Source: Nitrospirales bacterium
Lineage (GTDB): Bacteria > Nitrospirota > Nitrospiria > Nitrospirales > UBA8639
DNA: 64,000 nucleotides
NCBI GenBank assembly: GCA_022828225.1
Contig: JAJEJG010000023.1
Span: 169,001-233,000, forward strand
Reading direction: 5' to 3'
Part shown: positions 62,563 to 64,000 of the stretch, in pieces
Layout of the letters: the number at the start of each line of letters is the position of its first letter
Position numbering within the stretch: the stretch's first letter is position 1
Position numbers and translations under genes: made by a program
The notes under the pieces: generated by a model
What the model saw: the letters and a program-made list of their open reading frames with translations, nothing else
Told to the model about the DNA's origin: nothing
Databases searched by the model: none

Positions 62563-63728
62563 TTGGAAATCGCAATGGGCAACGAAGGGATTTGAGAAAC
62601 ATCGGTCACGGCGATGTGATACAGTTGGTACAGCAGGTCGAACGCTTCGTGATTCCACCGGTCGACCGACGCTCCTTCCGTGGATTCCTGGTCGATGTAG
62701 TACGACAACCCGCGTTTCCGAACGGAGATGATGGCTTCTTCTGGTTGGGTACTTGACTCCAGGATGGTCAATGTTTTGGCCGGATTCACGGTTACCGGGC
62801 CTGTCCTTGGGTCCGGGTCCACGTGAAATTCCGGTTCCTCGGCAATGCCGAGTCCGATAAATTCCAGGATCGCCTTGAAGCTGCGCAATATGATCTGGCC
62901 GGACATGGGGAATTCGCCGCCCGGATGGCCCGGCCGGATGTCGACAAGAAGATGATGCTGAGGGAAGCGTTCCGCTCGCCGCTGTAACATCTGACGTTCA
63001 TCGTTGGAGAGTGTATTCAGATCATAGTTGGTCATCACGATCCGTCCGGTCTCCCGGTGGCCCTCGTCGATGAAATGAAGCGCGCCGATAAACAGTTTTC
63101 GCTTGAAATAGAGCCATGACAGGTGCATGACCCGCTGCCGGAATTTCCGGTACTCCTCTTGCCGGTGAGGTTTGTTCGACAAGACTTCTGATTCCATGTT
63201 GATCCCGCGAGACACCAGACGAAAGAGGATGGCGGGATCGATCCCCTGTTGCGCCAGGAAGAAGACGGTCTTTTCCGTAATCGGGGTCAGCAGGCGCTCT
63301 GCGAATTCCCTGCCTTGAATCGGGATGATCGTCACGGTGGGGTTTTCCGCTGCGGAACTGCCCAACGTCAACGACAACGAGTCGGAGCCGGGGACTCCCG
63401 CCAGTAATCCGGCCAAGCCGGTGTTGACCCGGAAATCAAACGTGGCGGCGATGTTGGACACGGCCGTGAAGTGAATCGGCTCATGGTAGCGCGTGCGGGC
63501 GATATTGAGCAGCAGAAGTTCGGTTTCGATCCGGTTGACGGTCCAATCGTATTCCAGCACCGCGCGATGCATGGCTACCGGCGAGACGCACCCGCTCCAG
63601 AACAGGCTCATACACCACAGGGTGCACCAGAGCAGCACGGCGTTGCGCGTCCGCCGTGGACGTCTGCGTCCCGCTTGGGAATTCCGGCGTGCAACGAATC
63701 CGCGTGTTGTGAACGGTTCGGTGTTCAT
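62559..63728 (-). CDS. Hypothetical lipoprotein, 389 aa
   Basis: A basic N-terminus and hydrophobic segment end in a lipobox-like FWSGC (about residue 48). The rest is a soluble domain with no family recognised; it includes LLLLNIARTRYHEPIHFTAVSNI, the kind of pattern seen in uncharacterised outer-membrane lipoproteins. Divergent from the following VOC gene. Confidence 0.55.
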   Translation of the reverse strand: MNTEPFTTRGFVARRNSQAGRRRPRRTRNAVLLWCTLWCMSLFWSGCVSPVAMHRAVLEYDWTVNRIETELLLLNIARTRYHEPIHFTAVSNIAATFDFRVNTGLAGLLAGVPGSDSLSLTLGSSAAENPTVTIIPIQGREFAERLLTPITEKTVFFLAQQGIDPAILFRLVSRGINMESEVLSNKPHRQEEYRKFRQRVMHLSWLYFKRKLFIGALHFIDEGHRETGRIVMTNYDLNTLSNDERQMLQRRAERFPQHHLLVDIRPGHPGGEFPMSGQIILRSFKAILEFIGLGIAEEPEFHVDPDPRTGPVTVNPAKTLTILESSTQPEEAIISVRKRGLSYYIDQESTEGASVDRWNHEAFDLLYQLYHIAVTDVSQIPSLPIAISK

Positions 63729-63853
63729 GAATTGGATGGTAACACACGGCCCGTCCCGTGGGGAACAACGATGATTCTGCCCTCGACAGCAGGGTTGCTC
63801 TGCCCGGTGCGTCCCTTTAAGATGACCGCCGGGAATCGGGAACCCGGATCAAC

Positions 63854-64000
63854 ATGTCCGAACAACAAGATATTCCACAGGGAAAAGGCTTTCGCCACGT
63901 GGCCTTGAACGTGACCGACGTGGAAGTCTCGAAAACGTTCTATCAGACCTGGTTCGGGATGAGGATCGTCTGGGAGCCTGATGCCGGGAACGTGTACATG
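63854..64000 (+). CDS. VOC/glyoxalase-family protein, N-terminal part (3' end outside window)
   Basis: The first 49 residues contain the start of a glyoxalase-like beta-alpha module, FRHVALNVTDVEVSKTFYQTWFGMRIVWEPDAG, with a potential metal His at HVALNV. The gene runs off the window. A half palindrome (GGGGAACAACGATG) precedes it at about 63758-63771. Confidence 0.75.
   Translation, partial: MSEQQDIPQGKGFRHVALNVTDVEVSKTFYQTWFGMRIVWEPDAGNVYM

Overview
The window is a chromosomal segment of moderately GC-rich bacterial DNA. The gene content fits a Gram-negative, outer-membrane-bearing bacterium: a TonB receptor, RND pumps, a YdbH/YnbE/YdbL set, outer-membrane efflux proteins and many signal peptides or lipoboxes. 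Its style (orphan universal-stress and CBS proteins, GlcG/HbpS protein, MauG-like cytochrome, intergenic palindromes) is compatible with a Nitrospirota-type organism, but that assignment is an impression, not a demonstration. One single-base frameshift in a T run suggests the source may be an assembled genome with residual errors.

Layout. 0-1 kb: the end of a GmrSD-like (DUF262/HNH) endonuclease gene. 1-2.2 kb: a membrane protein, then an initiator tRNA-fMet interrupted by a group I intron. 2.3-12 kb: housekeeping and stress genes (UspA, a saccharopine dehydrogenase/VOC/aldehyde dehydrogenase set, fatty-acid desaturase, RRM protein, hibernation factor, CBS protein, AAA/APH kinase). 12.5-19.6 kb: Gfo/Idh oxidoreductase, enolase-superfamily protein, methyltransferase, secreted Lon-like protease, Pcm, GlcG/HbpS, and Phd and PIN toxin-antitoxin genes. 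19.6-26.5 kb: two unknown proteins, an alcohol dehydrogenase, a candidate structured RNA, a DapF homologue lacking both catalytic cysteines, a di-haem peroxidase, AIG2-like and 2OG-Fe(II) enzymes. 26.5-31.4 kb: YdbH-YnbE-YdbL envelope lipid-transport genes and an MscS channel. 31.4-36.6 kb: a PD-(D/E)XK-like orphan, a HigBA module, a radical SAM protein and small envelope proteins.

36.8-58.7 kb is the most unusual part. A TetR-OMF-MFP-RND efflux operon (36.8-43.4 kb) is followed by a natural-product locus (44.0-54.9 kb) and then by a second, homologous RND pump in the same orientation (55.5-58.7 kb). The second pump keeps an operator-like sequence and a 25-codon remnant reading as the TetR start joined to the adaptor end, so it looks like a duplicated operon with a large internal deletion. 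The locus between the two pumps encodes a flavin-dependent halogenase-like protein, a nitrile-hydratase-type leader fused to a terpene-cyclase-like alpha/alpha domain, an AlkB-type hydroxylase fused to a degenerate GlnE-like domain, an E1-like/YcaO cyclodehydratase fusion, an unknown protein and a Rieske oxygenase. Convergent to this operon is a small precursor gene with a nitrile-hydratase-like leader ending in Ala-Gly and a predicted five-residue core Leu-Cys-Cys-Cys-Trp. I infer a RiPP pathway making an azole-bearing, possibly halogenated and hydroxylated, ultra-short peptide.

58.7-64 kb: intergenic repeats, a TonB-dependent receptor with an acidic/His-rich segment, a HemD-like protein, a lipoprotein, and the start of a VOC-family gene cut by the window edge.
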